The position numbers were made by a program, and so were the translations under genes. Below the pieces are notes generated by a model, which was not told the DNA's origin, did not search any database, and was given only the letters and a program-made list of their open reading frames with translations. 64,000 nt of DNA from Apricaphanius iberus (taxonomy: Eukaryota; Chordata; Actinopteri; Cyprinodontiformes; Aphaniidae): the NCBI GenBank assembly GCA_028564705.1, contig JAPXFQ010001003.1, forward strand, positions 439,001-503,000, in the 5' to 3' direction. This document shows positions 36,001-40,927 of the stretch, piece by piece (position 1 is the stretch's first letter; each line of letters opens with the position of its first letter).

Positions 36001-38572
36001 AAGTTTCTCTGATTTTTAAACACAGCCATTCACTTCTCACATTTGTCACATTACAACCAGAAACTTTAATGTAGAAGTAAGAAATGTCTAATTAATGGAA
36101 AGTGTGGTGTGGTGCGCCTAAACAGGCTAGTGATATTGTAGAAAAACTTCATGCCATTTAAAGTGTTCTGAGGCTTTCAAATAGATTTTTAGTACTATTT
36201 TATTGGTAGAGATGTAGCGGTGGATGTACTCCCAGATGTTACTGAACTCTGCTATTTGGGAACATTAATGCTTTCTCAGGCAGCAGCAGTAGAAAAACAA
36301 AAATGGATCAAATGAGAACTACCAGAACCATCCTATCAGAGCAGACTCCTTACTTTGGATAATGTGCAGGTTTACGGAATCCCTTTCTGATGAGAAGGGA
36401 TTTTCCCAACAGCTGCCCATGCTGCATTCAAGTACAGCTGGGAGACTAGGCTGCTGAAATATCAAAATAACTCCAAGACGATTTCATTTTATTTATTTTA
36501 AACATTGCTTAACACTCACAAAGACTGTTCTCAAGTGGTTGTGGTTTTCCTATTCTGGCTATGTCAGCTTGGTATATATGTCAGCTCCCATCGTGATGCC
36601 ACGCCCCCCACCCTGTCAGACACACACTTATCCTATAGTCTCTTCTATAGTTTAAAAAATTTGTATATAGGCTAACTAAATAATGTGCATGTATTACACA
36701 GTGGGAAATATTTTTATATTTTTGTATTTATTTTACATGGTTTGTTTGAGAGGATTTGGTGTGTTGTGTTAGCATTTGTTTCCCTGTGTGAAACTCCAAG
36801 AGAAAAACTGAACTTATCTGGATGAGTATGGAGGAGGAGTGCTGCAATCAGCTGTTTTGTTGAGAGTACGCAAAACTTGTTAGGCTGCACGTAAAAAGAG
36901 CTGAGGCAGGATAGAAAGGACTGTTACCTGGGAGGAGAACGACCTGGAGTGAGTTTATCAAGTATAGCTTAGTCGTCTTATTTACAACTTAAAGAAATAA
37001 AACCTCTGACAAGGTCCACAACCATGCCGAAATCCACGCGACCATAAAAGCTGCGGATGGATTCCAAATCCATATGCACTTTTTATTAAACTGACGCATC
37101 AAAATAATTTCTGTTTCTGATCCATGCCGGGCTCATTACAGACATGGAAGATTGAGTGTTTTTATCATTCTATTCTAGTCCGTTATTAGTCTAAAGCCAT
37201 TCGCTTTTTGTCGTTTATGTAATCGCACACTGCTTATAATGTGTAGCAAAATAAAGAAAGTACAGTTTATAGAATGAAGTTATTTTCCTACATTATACGT
37301 AGAACATTTTAAGGCCACTATGGAGCGATAGTGTTAAAAAAAAGTTATTTTCTGTCATCCATTGCTCCTAAGGAAGAAATGCGTTCACAAGCCTAGAAAA
37401 AAACCTGAAACGACGCTGTGATAGTAGGCAGAGACGCCATGAAAAGTTAGTACTCCCCGCTGTCCTGGTCGAGCAACGCTTAAAAAACAATGCAGAGCAG
37501 AGAAAAAAAAAACTTACTATAAACGAAAAACGTCTCCATCAATAAGTCTGTATCTGCGTGCAAATGTGCAGTCGGAGAAGCTTAAATTAGACTTAATAAG
37601 GCATTATCTACCATAAAACTTCTTCATGTAACCATATTTTGTTATGAATAGTTATCGATATTTCCCTGTGAGTTCAGAACGTCTCTGAGGTGCTAAGGTG
37701 TTAGCTTCTGGGGTTTTTACATGTTTTTATTGAAACCAATTCCGTTTTACATTAACAGGTGATTTCAATGATGTCGCAGTCGTCCACCATTACATCTGTT
37801 GTCTGTGTAGGTTACGCAAAGGGAGTCTCTGAAAGCTGGATGTCCAATTAGTCATTTCGGTTTCATGCAATTCGGAAACCCGTAAACGTGAACCGTGTTG
37901 ATATCTAACCGACCGCTGTACAGAGTCAAAGTCCTGCTCAGACTACAACTGGGATGTAACACGGCAGTGATGTAACTGTAGTTGGATTATAGCCTCTAAA
38001 TTACCCTGCAACCAAACAAATAAGCAACGATTACTAACAAAACACGGTTATGAAGGACTTTTGGTGCAGATAATGCCTTATTCCTATCAACTCCCATTAC
38101 ATGGATATACACTGATCGTGACTGGATGTAAACTTCTCCCGAAGGACTCAGAGTTGCTCCGAACTTGTCTGGGTGAATAAATTAATGTAATATTTGCTAA
38201 AAAATAAGTTTGATAAAAACTTCTCCATTAAAGTTGGTGGTTGATATGTGACCACATGTGGATAAGGTTAAAGCAGTACGAAGACATTTTAAGTCGTACC
38301 TCGCTCTCCGCTGTGCCTTGGCTGTCTCCTCGGACACTGCTGGTGCTGCTGCAGGTGTCTCTGGAACGCGGCGGCTTCCAGGTGCGCTCGCCGCTGGCCC
38401 GGTTGTAGTAGAAGTACCGGCCGCTCAGGTCTTTGTGGGTCTCCCAGTCGCCCAGGACGTGGAGCGGGGAGCCGGAGGGGACGGGCGGCAGACTGGACTG
38501 GGAGATCTTCAGCTCCTGGAGGTTGGTGTAGACCGGCGAGTCGGAGCGGCCCGGACCCGTGGGAGACGTCGT
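8880..38572 (-). CDS. arhgap12: arhgap12: Rho GTPase-activating protein 12 (WW-WW-PH-RhoGAP part, 16 coding exons)
   Basis: The product should stimulate GTP hydrolysis by Rho-family GTPases, through a C-terminal RhoGAP domain targeted by SH3, WW and PH modules. CDS join, in minus-strand order: 38572-38300, 34553-34413, 34335-34255, 33819-33697, 22743-22669, 20137-20076, 18016-17935, 14446-14342, 14253-14155, 14070-13968, 13678-13559, 13479-13381, 11184-11107, 11020-10886, 9704-9599, 9054-8880. The total is 1857 nt, or 618 residues plus TAG. All introns are GT-AG and all phases match. Domains are WW1 (exon 1), WW2 (exons 2-3), PH (exons 6-9) and RhoGAP (exons 12-16), with the arginine finger in LYRVSGN and the motif GALKMFFRELPEPLF. 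From memory, the wording follows vertebrate ARHGAP12 (VLTKWRHST, LLIQS, ending VELILLE...FGR) more closely than ARHGAP27. Human ARHGAP12 is about 846 residues, so the SH3 end is missing here. The a/b paralogue of teleosts cannot be decided. Confidence 0.95.
9599..9704 (-). CDS. arhgap12: arhgap12 exon 15: RhoGAP
   Basis: This exon of 106 nt runs phase 1 to 2. The acceptor is CTGTTTCAG and the donor GCAG|GTAAGA. It encodes VKDLIKKLPKPNHDTMQ and LFRHLR, the RhoGAP helix containing the KLPxPN motif. It was located by motif and not by ORF. Confidence 0.95.
9705..10885 (-). other. arhgap12 intron 14
   Basis: Non-coding. Around 9810-9905 there is a decayed stretch related to a common fish DNA-transposon end (TTACAAAGTAGCGCATAA then GGAAGTGGAAGGGAAA). 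Nothing else was recognised. Confidence 0.5.
10886..11020 (-). CDS. arhgap12: arhgap12 exon 14: RhoGAP core
   Basis: This exon of 135 nt runs phase 1 to 1. The acceptor is TTGTCAG and the donor ATCA|GTGAGT. It encodes DDSKWEDIHVTTGALK and FFRELPEPLF, the most conserved RhoGAP motif outside the arginine finger. The intron to exon 13 is 86 bp. Confidence 0.96.
11107..11184 (-). CDS. arhgap12: arhgap12 exon 13: RhoGAP arginine finger
   Basis: This exon of 78 nt runs phase 1 to 1. The acceptor is CTGTGCAG and the donor CACG|GTAAGG. It encodes GLSVDGLYRVSGN and IQKLRFAVNH. The Arg in YRVSG is the catalytic arginine finger of RhoGAP domains, so the domain is expected to be active. Confidence 0.96.
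12162..13095. mobile_element. 934-bp non-autonomous hAT element with perfect 8-bp TSD, in intron 12
   Basis: The left end is TAGGGGTGGGCGGTATGGC and the right end (reverse complement) is TAGGCCTGGGCGGTACACC. Flanks are AGCTGAAC at 12154-12161 and again at 13096-13103, an identical 8-bp duplication typical of hAT. No transposase ORF is present. Subterminal ACGGTAT/CGGTATT repeats occur near both ends. It sits between exons 13 and 12. Confidence 0.9.
13337..13352. repeat. (TG)8 microsatellite
   Basis: Eight TG units in intron 12, 28 bp from the exon 12 donor. Confidence 0.9.
13381..13479 (-). CDS. arhgap12: arhgap12 exon 12: RhoGAP domain start
   Basis: This exon of 99 nt runs phase 1 to 1. 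The acceptor is CGTCCACAG and the donor ACAG|GTACAG. It encodes DQVFGCSLSSLCQRE and VPNFVKMCIDHVE, the first RhoGAP helix. A (TG)8 repeat lies 28 bp inside the next intron. Confidence 0.96.
13559..13678 (-). CDS. arhgap12: arhgap12 exon 11: basic linker before RhoGAP
   Basis: This exon of 120 nt runs phase 1 to 1. The acceptor is GTCCTCAG and the donor AAAG|GTGAGC. It encodes MDSSDQKKTR, then LKKFLIRRPT and AVRDKGYIK, a conserved basic helix leading into the GAP domain. Confidence 0.95.
13968..14070 (-). CDS. arhgap12: arhgap12 exon 10: acidic then basic linker
   Basis: This exon of 103 nt runs phase 0 to 1. The acceptor is GGTTCCAG and the donor AGAG|GTAATT. It encodes an acidic run (SDEAIEEDMPESPG) followed by a charged Lys/Asp segment, the linker between PH and RhoGAP. 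Confidence 0.94.
14155..14253 (-). CDS. arhgap12: arhgap12 exon 9: end of PH domain
   Basis: This exon of 99 nt encodes 33 residues, phase 0 to 0. The acceptor is CTCTTTCAG and the donor CAT|GTGAGC. It encodes LKTRQGAELLIQSEID and then INDWYRALTETI. The Trp in INDWY belongs to the C-terminal PH helix. The introns on either side are only 88 and 84 bp. Confidence 0.95.
14342..14446 (-). CDS. arhgap12: arhgap12 exon 8: PH domain
   Basis: This exon of 105 nt encodes 35 residues, phase 0 to 0. The acceptor is GATTCCAG and the donor GAG|GTATCG. It encodes FGSNQSKPEFTVDLRGAS and then SSKKHVIE, central PH strands. It starts with one extra Lys codon (AAA) compared with my memory of the mammalian junction W-F. 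Confidence 0.93.
14820..15480. repeat. decayed DNA-transposon-like repeat in intron 7
   Basis: It contains phrases common to an old fish element: CACAAAGTAGAGCATAATTG, CCACCATCATATTTTGCCG, GGTATGGTGTTCTTTTAG and TTTCATCAGACCGTTACATG. Related scraps lie near 9810, 18330, 35990, 51500 and 52880. The superfamily is uncertain. Confidence 0.45.
16800..17356. mobile_element. 557-bp TIR element, copy 1 of a four-copy family
   Basis: The left end AAGCCCAGTTTATGCTTCT and the reverse complement of the right end, AAGCCTAGTTTATGCTTCT, match 18 of 19. Internal blocks (GACGGAGACG, TTGACGGAGACGAATAG, ATTAACTACTGATTACAGCG) recur in the copies at 37.3, 49.3 and 55.5 kb. No ORF of note. Confidence 0.8.
17605..17627. 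repeat. G23 homopolymer in intron 7
   Basis: Twenty-three consecutive G on the plus strand (C23 in the transcript), about 310 bp inside the intron from the exon 7 donor. Confidence 0.9.
17935..18016 (-). CDS. arhgap12: arhgap12 exon 7: PH domain
   Basis: This exon of 82 nt completes an Arg codon with exon 6, then encodes 27 residues and ends in phase 0. The acceptor is GACCAACAG and the donor TGG|GTACGT. It encodes KNWTSSWTVLQGSSLLFAKG and then GSTSW, the first PH hairpin as in ARHGAP12. Confidence 0.95.
18813..19732. mobile_element. 920-bp hAT-like TIR element in intron 6
   Basis: The left end is TAGGGCTGGGCGATATGCGC and the right end (reverse complement) is TAGGGCTGGGGGATAGGACG. Subterminal CGATAT motifs are inverted at the two ends. 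Flanking 8-mers do not match, so the TSD is lost. No transposase is encoded. Confidence 0.75.
20076..20137 (-). CDS. arhgap12: arhgap12 exon 6: start of PH domain
   Basis: This exon of 62 nt runs phase 0 to 2. The acceptor is CTCTCTAG and the donor CTCAG|GTTGGA. It encodes EKCGVLNVTKITENGKK, the first PH-domain strand (family form: EKYGLLNVTKI). It is too short to appear as an ORF and was located by motif. Confidence 0.93.
20533..20765. repeat. probable short TIR element fragment
   Basis: It starts GGGGTGTTTCTCAATGCCCA and is rich in CCTTG and CAAGG motifs in opposite orientations, as in a common fish short TIR family. It is abutted directly by a SINE tail at 20766. Confidence 0.35.
20766..20819 (+). 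repeat. truncated SINE 3' tail
   Basis: It contains GACTAGAAAAGCGCTATATAA and CAGTCCATTTACCATTTA, nearly identical to the 3' end of the SINE at 21180-21440. Only the last ~50 bp is present. Confidence 0.7.
20820..21000 (+). repeat. L2-like 3'UTR fragment
   Basis: It contains GGAGGTTACTTCCTGTTGTA and AGGAGTTTTTCCTCTCCACT followed by GTCGC, phrases of the non-coding 3' part of fish L2-type elements. Confidence 0.45.
21180..21441 (+). mobile_element. tRNA-derived SINE
   Basis: It has an RNA polymerase III head: an A-box-like GTGGTAGAGTAGTTGG (21194-21209) and the B box GGTTCGATTCC (21230-21240). A unique body follows, and a LINE-like tail (GTAAAGCGCTTTGAGTGG, AAAAGCGCTATATAAGT, CCATTTACCATTTAC). 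It lies in intron 5. It is not a functional tRNA gene, because acceptor-stem pairing and the 3' half are missing. Confidence 0.82.
22231..22260. repeat. perfect 13-bp inverted repeat with 4-nt loop
   Basis: AAAAAGCCAGGGA, loop CATC, TCCCTGGCTTTTT. It can form a strong hairpin in DNA or in either transcript. It lies in intron 5. No function can be assigned. Confidence 0.85.
22669..22743 (-). CDS. arhgap12: arhgap12 exon 5: small Ser/Pro-rich, probably skippable exon
   Basis: This exon of 75 nt encodes 25 residues, phase 0 to 0. The acceptor is GTGTTGGTAG and the donor ACC|GTTAGT. The peptide begins ECASAPKQSSPDSDS and contains PSSPKH. Vertebrate ARHGAP12 has, as I recall it, a Ser/Pro-rich variable exon with the same PSSPKH core at this place. 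Both phases are 0, so skipping it keeps the frame (exon 4 to exon 6). The donor is weaker than its neighbours', which fits a cassette exon. Evidence is position, phase, splice sites and the short motif. Confidence 0.78.
23480..23612 (+). repeat. unnamed repeat, unit A left part (split by the L1)
   Basis: It contains GGAAGCCTAAATCTCCTCCC, which is the uninterrupted form of the site where the Harbinger element sits at 30066-30792, and GTCCTGAATCACACATACATT. It continues after the L1 at 29645. Same family as 30793-31490 and 4560-5070. Confidence 0.7.
23594..23612. repeat. L1 target-site duplication, left copy
   Basis: CCTGAATCACACATACATT, 19 bp, identical to 29626-29644. Confidence 0.9.
23883..27687 (-). 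pseudogene. L1 ORF2 (endonuclease, reverse transcriptase), broken
   Basis: It begins MMIQGNNLRFISWNLKG. The endonuclease motifs are FLQETHL and IIGGDFN. RT motifs include SGKTPGPDGF, YRPISLLN, SLDAEKAFDRVEW, GTRQGCPLSPLLF and the catalytic box YADD (about 25590). The C-terminus has a CxxC...H...C knuckle (CNRCKQ, then HMFWFC). Lesions are TGA at 27522-27520, TGA at 27138-27136, and a frameshift at a G8 run (plus strand C8, 25632-25639) just before YADD. Catalytic motifs are otherwise intact. Confidence 0.92.
28628..29492 (-). pseudogene. L1 ORF1 (RNA-binding chaperone), frameshifted
   Basis: The first frame (29492-29088) begins MNGSKSKVSNTPS and has a heptad-rich segment (QLVSELEKQRTSLRNDM, then HFNGRLTAAEAL). 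The second frame (29137-28628) continues with LEAQNKSLQDRLDDLENRSR and an RRM-like NLRIINIPEG, LERAHRS, and a C-terminal basic domain ending RVMGKE. The two parts overlap in different frames near 29088-29137, so a single-base indel separates the coiled coil from the RRM. L1 ORF1p normally forms trimers that coat the element RNA. Confidence 0.88.
29626..29644. repeat. L1 target-site duplication, right copy
   Basis: CCTGAATCACACATACATT, identical to 23594-23612. It marks the 5' end of the L1 and shows insertion by target-primed reverse transcription. Confidence 0.9.
29645..30068 (+). repeat. unnamed repeat, unit A right part
   Basis: It continues the unit interrupted by the L1: TTTAATACTCCTTCCTTCGTCCAGG, TTTCTCTGCATCAAAAT, GGGCGTGACTTAGGCTCCTC. 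The same order of blocks follows in unit B (31138-31440). Confidence 0.7.
30069..30789. mobile_element. 721-bp PIF/Harbinger element with TAA target duplication
   Basis: The left TIR is TGGTGCATTCAGACCGCAGGC and the right TIR (reverse complement) is TGCTGCGTTCAGACCACAGGC, with 3 mismatches in 21. Flanks are TAA at 30066-30068 and TAA at 30790-30792, the Harbinger-type TNN/TAA target. Inside, minus-strand 30549-30367 encodes a scrap of the transposase N-terminus. The empty site can be seen at about 23510-23520. Confidence 0.88.
30367..30549 (-). pseudogene. remnant of Harbinger (HARBI1-like) transposase N-terminus
   Basis: About 60 codons containing FNHLLQELRMDEVRSQRYF and LSRAQFDNLL, the region that precedes the DDE nuclease in fish Harbinger transposases. 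The catalytic domain is absent, so this is an internal-deletion derivative. Confidence 0.7.
30793..31490 (+). repeat. unnamed repeat, unit B
   Basis: A head-to-tail second unit next to unit A. Shared order of blocks: TCTCCTCCC, GTCAGCC, TCCTGAATC, AGATTTATAGAGG, TGCTCCTTTCTTCG, TTTCTCTGCATCAAAAT, GGGCGTGATTTAGGCTCCTCA. It has no ORF, TIR or polymerase III box that I can see. Confidence 0.65.
31491..33696 (-). other. rest of arhgap12 intron 4, near exon 4
   Basis: AT-rich non-coding DNA. The only recognisable item is a hAT-like end at 33020-33131. T-rich and A-rich runs occur near 32370 and 33320. Confidence 0.5.
32830..33131 (-). repeat. truncated hAT-like element
   Basis: Read on the minus strand it starts TAGGGCTCGCCCATATGGCC and continues TCAAATCTATGCTACAATG and GTCAAAATGACTGCTTATGA. 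These match the left end of the outer element at 61128. The far end is lost. Confidence 0.6.
33697..33819 (-). CDS. arhgap12: arhgap12 exon 4: linker between WW2 and PH
   Basis: This exon of 123 nt encodes 41 residues, phase 0 to 0. The acceptor is CATCCCTGCAG and the donor AAG|GTAGGA. It contains KSRSLERKQ and PIVLTKWRHSTYVLDLGDK, a block typical of ARHGAP12 that precedes the PH domain. The next exon is 10.95 kb away across the L1-bearing intron. Confidence 0.94.
34255..34335 (-). CDS. arhgap12: arhgap12 exon 3: WW2
   Basis: This exon of 81 nt encodes 27 residues, phase 0 to 0. It holds the WW core: W at residue 1, GRPYYYS in the middle, and SEWELPK at the end. It is separated from exon 2 by a 77-bp intron. 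The donor is AAAG|GTGAGA. Confidence 0.95.
34413..34553 (-). CDS. arhgap12: arhgap12 exon 2: WW2 lead-in
   Basis: This exon of 141 nt encodes 47 residues, phase 0 to 0. The acceptor is CCTCCACAG and the donor AAG|GTGGGA. It encodes PLSSEEN, a Ser/Gln-rich stretch, then SPPRGWSEELDEHGHTLY and TQEK, as expected just before the second WW domain of ARHGAP12. The acceptor lies 12 bp from an L2 retrotransposon tail. Confidence 0.95.
34566..35640 (-). mobile_element. L2-type LINE, 3' half, ending 12 bp from exon 2
   Basis: The minus-strand RT C-terminus is recognisable with decay: HADYTQLYI, LNLNQTDVIIFG-like phrases, LACNLGVKMDSDL, SAFYHLKNISRI, FSRLDYCNSVLTGLP, then FYAPQIWNKHPDD. It ends in the L2 tail GCGCCTTGAATTACCTTG, CTATCCAAATAAAA, GCCTTGCATTGCC at 34632-34566. 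It lies in intron 1 in the same orientation as the gene. Confidence 0.85.
35641..37289 (-). other. intron 1, unclassified part
   Basis: Non-coding. Around 35990-36075 there is a scrap of the decayed DNA-transposon-like repeat. Nothing else was recognised. Confidence 0.45.
37290..37595. repeat. TIR-element family, copy 4 (partial)
   Basis: It aligns with 56945-57200: ATTGCTCC, TTCACA, AAAAGTTAG, ACTCCCCGCTGTCCTGG, ATAAACGA, GTCTCCATCAATAAGTCTG, and a decayed end GAGAAGCTTAAATTAGAC. The other end is missing. Confidence 0.65.
38300..38572 (-). CDS. arhgap12: arhgap12 exon 1 of those seen: WW1
   Basis: This exon of 273 nt encodes 91 residues, phase 0 to 0. The acceptor is CCCCCTCAG and the donor GAG|GTACGA. 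It begins TTSPTGPGRSDSPVY and continues NLQELKISQ, an ARHGAP12 signature. A WW domain follows: W in GDWETH, aromatic block YFYYN, second W in RTWKPP. The tail is Ser-rich. It is clearly more GC-rich than its surroundings. The next upstream coding sequence is at least 25 kb away. Confidence 0.95.
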
Positions 38573-39437
38573 CTGAGGGGGAAAAAAGAAGAGAGGAGAA
38601 GGACGATTCACAAAATATATTTGTTGTAGAATAAATACACAAACAGGAGCAAATACCTAGAACTGTTCCATGCATTAGTTTGAAAGGACGATACAGGGAG
38701 ATCAGATAAAAGCAGTGAGTCTGATGGCCAGCCTGGCAGCTGCTGTTTCCCATCAGGCACCACATGTGGCTTACAGCAAGCACCTCAGTCCAACTAGGAA
38801 TCCTGACACCACATGAACTTTAACTGTACAATCCAATATCCATCAATGCAGAAAGGTGAAGATGCTATTCTAGTGATGGGTTCCTAAAATGTTTTAAAAC
38901 GGTTTAAATAAAAGGTATACAAGAAATGTAAGAGCTCTAATCCCATCATATGGAAGCGCATTAAAGTATCAGCTCATCCTACATTCTAGTTGCAATGTAA
39001 CACAGACCTAAACTCCTTTTTTTTTTTTTTTTACACAAGTTGGACAAAACATGTCCACTTAAAACCTGCTGAAGGCCTCACAAAAGCAGACTGTGGATCA
39101 GAATTTTAAGAACCAGCAGTTCATCAAGCAGCGAAGTAGAGAAGGATGTTAGCTCTGCCATCGTCTTAGCAACTGTTGCACGCAAACATTGCCTAAAATT
39201 ATGAAACAACATCCTGTTAGGGGATGAAGACATTGTTAAAAAAACATCACGTTTTTGCAGCAAACGTTAAAACAAAGTAGTAGTAAATAAAATGAATGGA
39301 ATGTTGAGTGGAAATAAAAGGAAAGCTCACAAAGCATTAATGCTCCCCTTCTTCACATTCTGTTGCTTAGGACACAGTTTGGGTACCAGCTGCACAGTGT
39401 CACTAAGGACAGAGGAGCCTTACTAAAGATTTCCTCA

Positions 39438-40310
39438 TAGTAGTGGGCAATATACACTGTTTACGGTAGAAATTTAGCTAACGGTAGAGATTTTGACTAA
39501 ACCGGCCAACCACGATTGTAGATTTTGGTGATGTCATAAAGCTGTGCCACCATACGTTGTACCAGGTATGCAAGGACGATTAATAGTCATTTTGAGAGTT
39601 TTCATTTACACAAGATATTGTACATTTAGAATGCATTGTTTTCTATTTAACGTAAAAAAAAAAACTGTTCATTTAAAGCATTTTAATTACAAATACATAC
39701 GCCTTAATTTTTGTGCGATATGAATAAAAGTTTAAATAGGTAATCAGACAAGCAAAAAGAAAGGTTTTCTTTTTAAATTTTACACTTAATTTTTTATTTG
39801 GCTTTTGATTTATAAAAAAATGTCTTTATATAAAGAGAATTCGATTTCTTATTGAAAGACGCCTAATATTTTAAAAAATGCATTTTGCGCATTAAATGTT
39901 CTATAAATGCCATTCAATACTTCTTTGAAGTTGATCTGCTGCAATGTATCTGGAATGGGGGAATTAGGGATGTATGAAAATATTGGTATGCCAATGCATT
40001 GCAATATTTTGTCACAGGATTGTATTGACATTCAAAATCAAAGTATTTTTTTAAAGAGTTTAAATTGATCCATTAATAATGACAGTAAATTTAGTCATAG
40101 AATTAAAAGTACGACTGGTAGTTGGTTACCATTTTCACCTTCTTCGTTCCAGTGGATCAACACGATCCCGTAATAAAACTGGAGGTGTTGTGGATGAAAC
40201 AGGTTCAAGTGTTTACAATTCTGTGACAGATTTTCTACAGGTAAATTCAGTATTAAAAATCATTATATAGTCTTACTCATAGTATCGTCATATATTGCAA
40301 TATATGGCAT
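39438..40310. repeat. possible decayed TIR element(s)
   Basis: It starts GTAGTGGGCAATATACACTG and ends near GCAATATATGGCATCGCCCC. An internal AGGGATGTATGAAAATATTG resembles another TIR end. Pairing of ends is uncertain. Confidence 0.3.
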
Positions 40311-40729
40311 CGCCCCCTTTGTATCCTGACACATATTGTATCAGCAGGTATCGGTGAGTAGCTGAGCAGCTGAGTTCAGAAGATATTACACATTCATCAG
40401 GTGAGTAGAATAAGCACCATAGAGGAGGCTATTGCAGTAATTAATTTGTAGGGATTTGGGTGTAGTAATGAGTAGATCAGATTGCAGTTGAGCTTGACGA
40501 AGTTTGTTGTCATCCATTATTTTATGGTAGAGATGCAGTTTGGTAAGGTGGAGACATTGATAGAGCTAAAGTAGATAGCTAGAGTTGTGCATCATCGGTC
40601 TAACAGTGAAATTGGAGTCAATTGTGGCGAATGACGTGCCCCAGGGGTAACATGTAGTCGTTAAGAAGGAGGGGACCGAGAACCGAGCCCTGAGGGACAC
40701 CACTGGTTACCGTGGTGATACTGGATGTA

Positions 40730-40780
40730 CAGTTATTTATGGAGATGTATTGAGATCTGTTTGAGAGGTAAGTTCAGGAC
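40730..40780. repeat. 51-bp duplicated segment, left copy
   Basis: It starts CAGTTATTTATGGAGATGTA and ends GGTAAGTTCAGGAC. It is repeated with one mismatch at 40877-40927 and flanks the 96-bp insertion. Confidence 0.9.
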
Positions 40781-40876
40781 TCAGCATTATTAACACAATT
40801 ACATGTTTCCTCATGGAGACCAACCATGCATCCATCCTATTGTCCAACCTATTGATATTTATCCATCCCATTATTC
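40781..40876. repeat. 96-bp insertion copied from the minisatellite region at 44.46 kb
   Basis: The segment 40779-40833 (ACTCAGCATTATTAACACAA ... CCAACCATGCATCC) is identical over 55 bp to 44458-44512. The remainder (CATCCTATTGTCCAAC, then TTTATCCATCCCATTATTCC) resembles the first and last minisatellite units. It sits inside an L2 fragment between two copies of a 51-bp host segment. Confidence 0.85.
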
Positions 40877-40927
40877 CAGTTATTTATGGAGATGTATTGA
40901 GATCTGTTTGAAAGGTAAGTTCAGGAC
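40877..40927. repeat. 51-bp duplicated segment, right copy
   Basis: Second copy of 40730-40780. The single difference is TTGAAAGG versus TTGAGAGG. Confidence 0.9.

Noticed and set aside
8880..38572. Assignment to arhgap27 instead of arhgap12
   Set aside because: The linker (VLTKWRHST), the PH text (SSWTVLQGSSLLF) and the C-terminus (VYQNQIVELILLE...FGR) fit ARHGAP12. ARHGAP27 differs in these blocks as I recall them.
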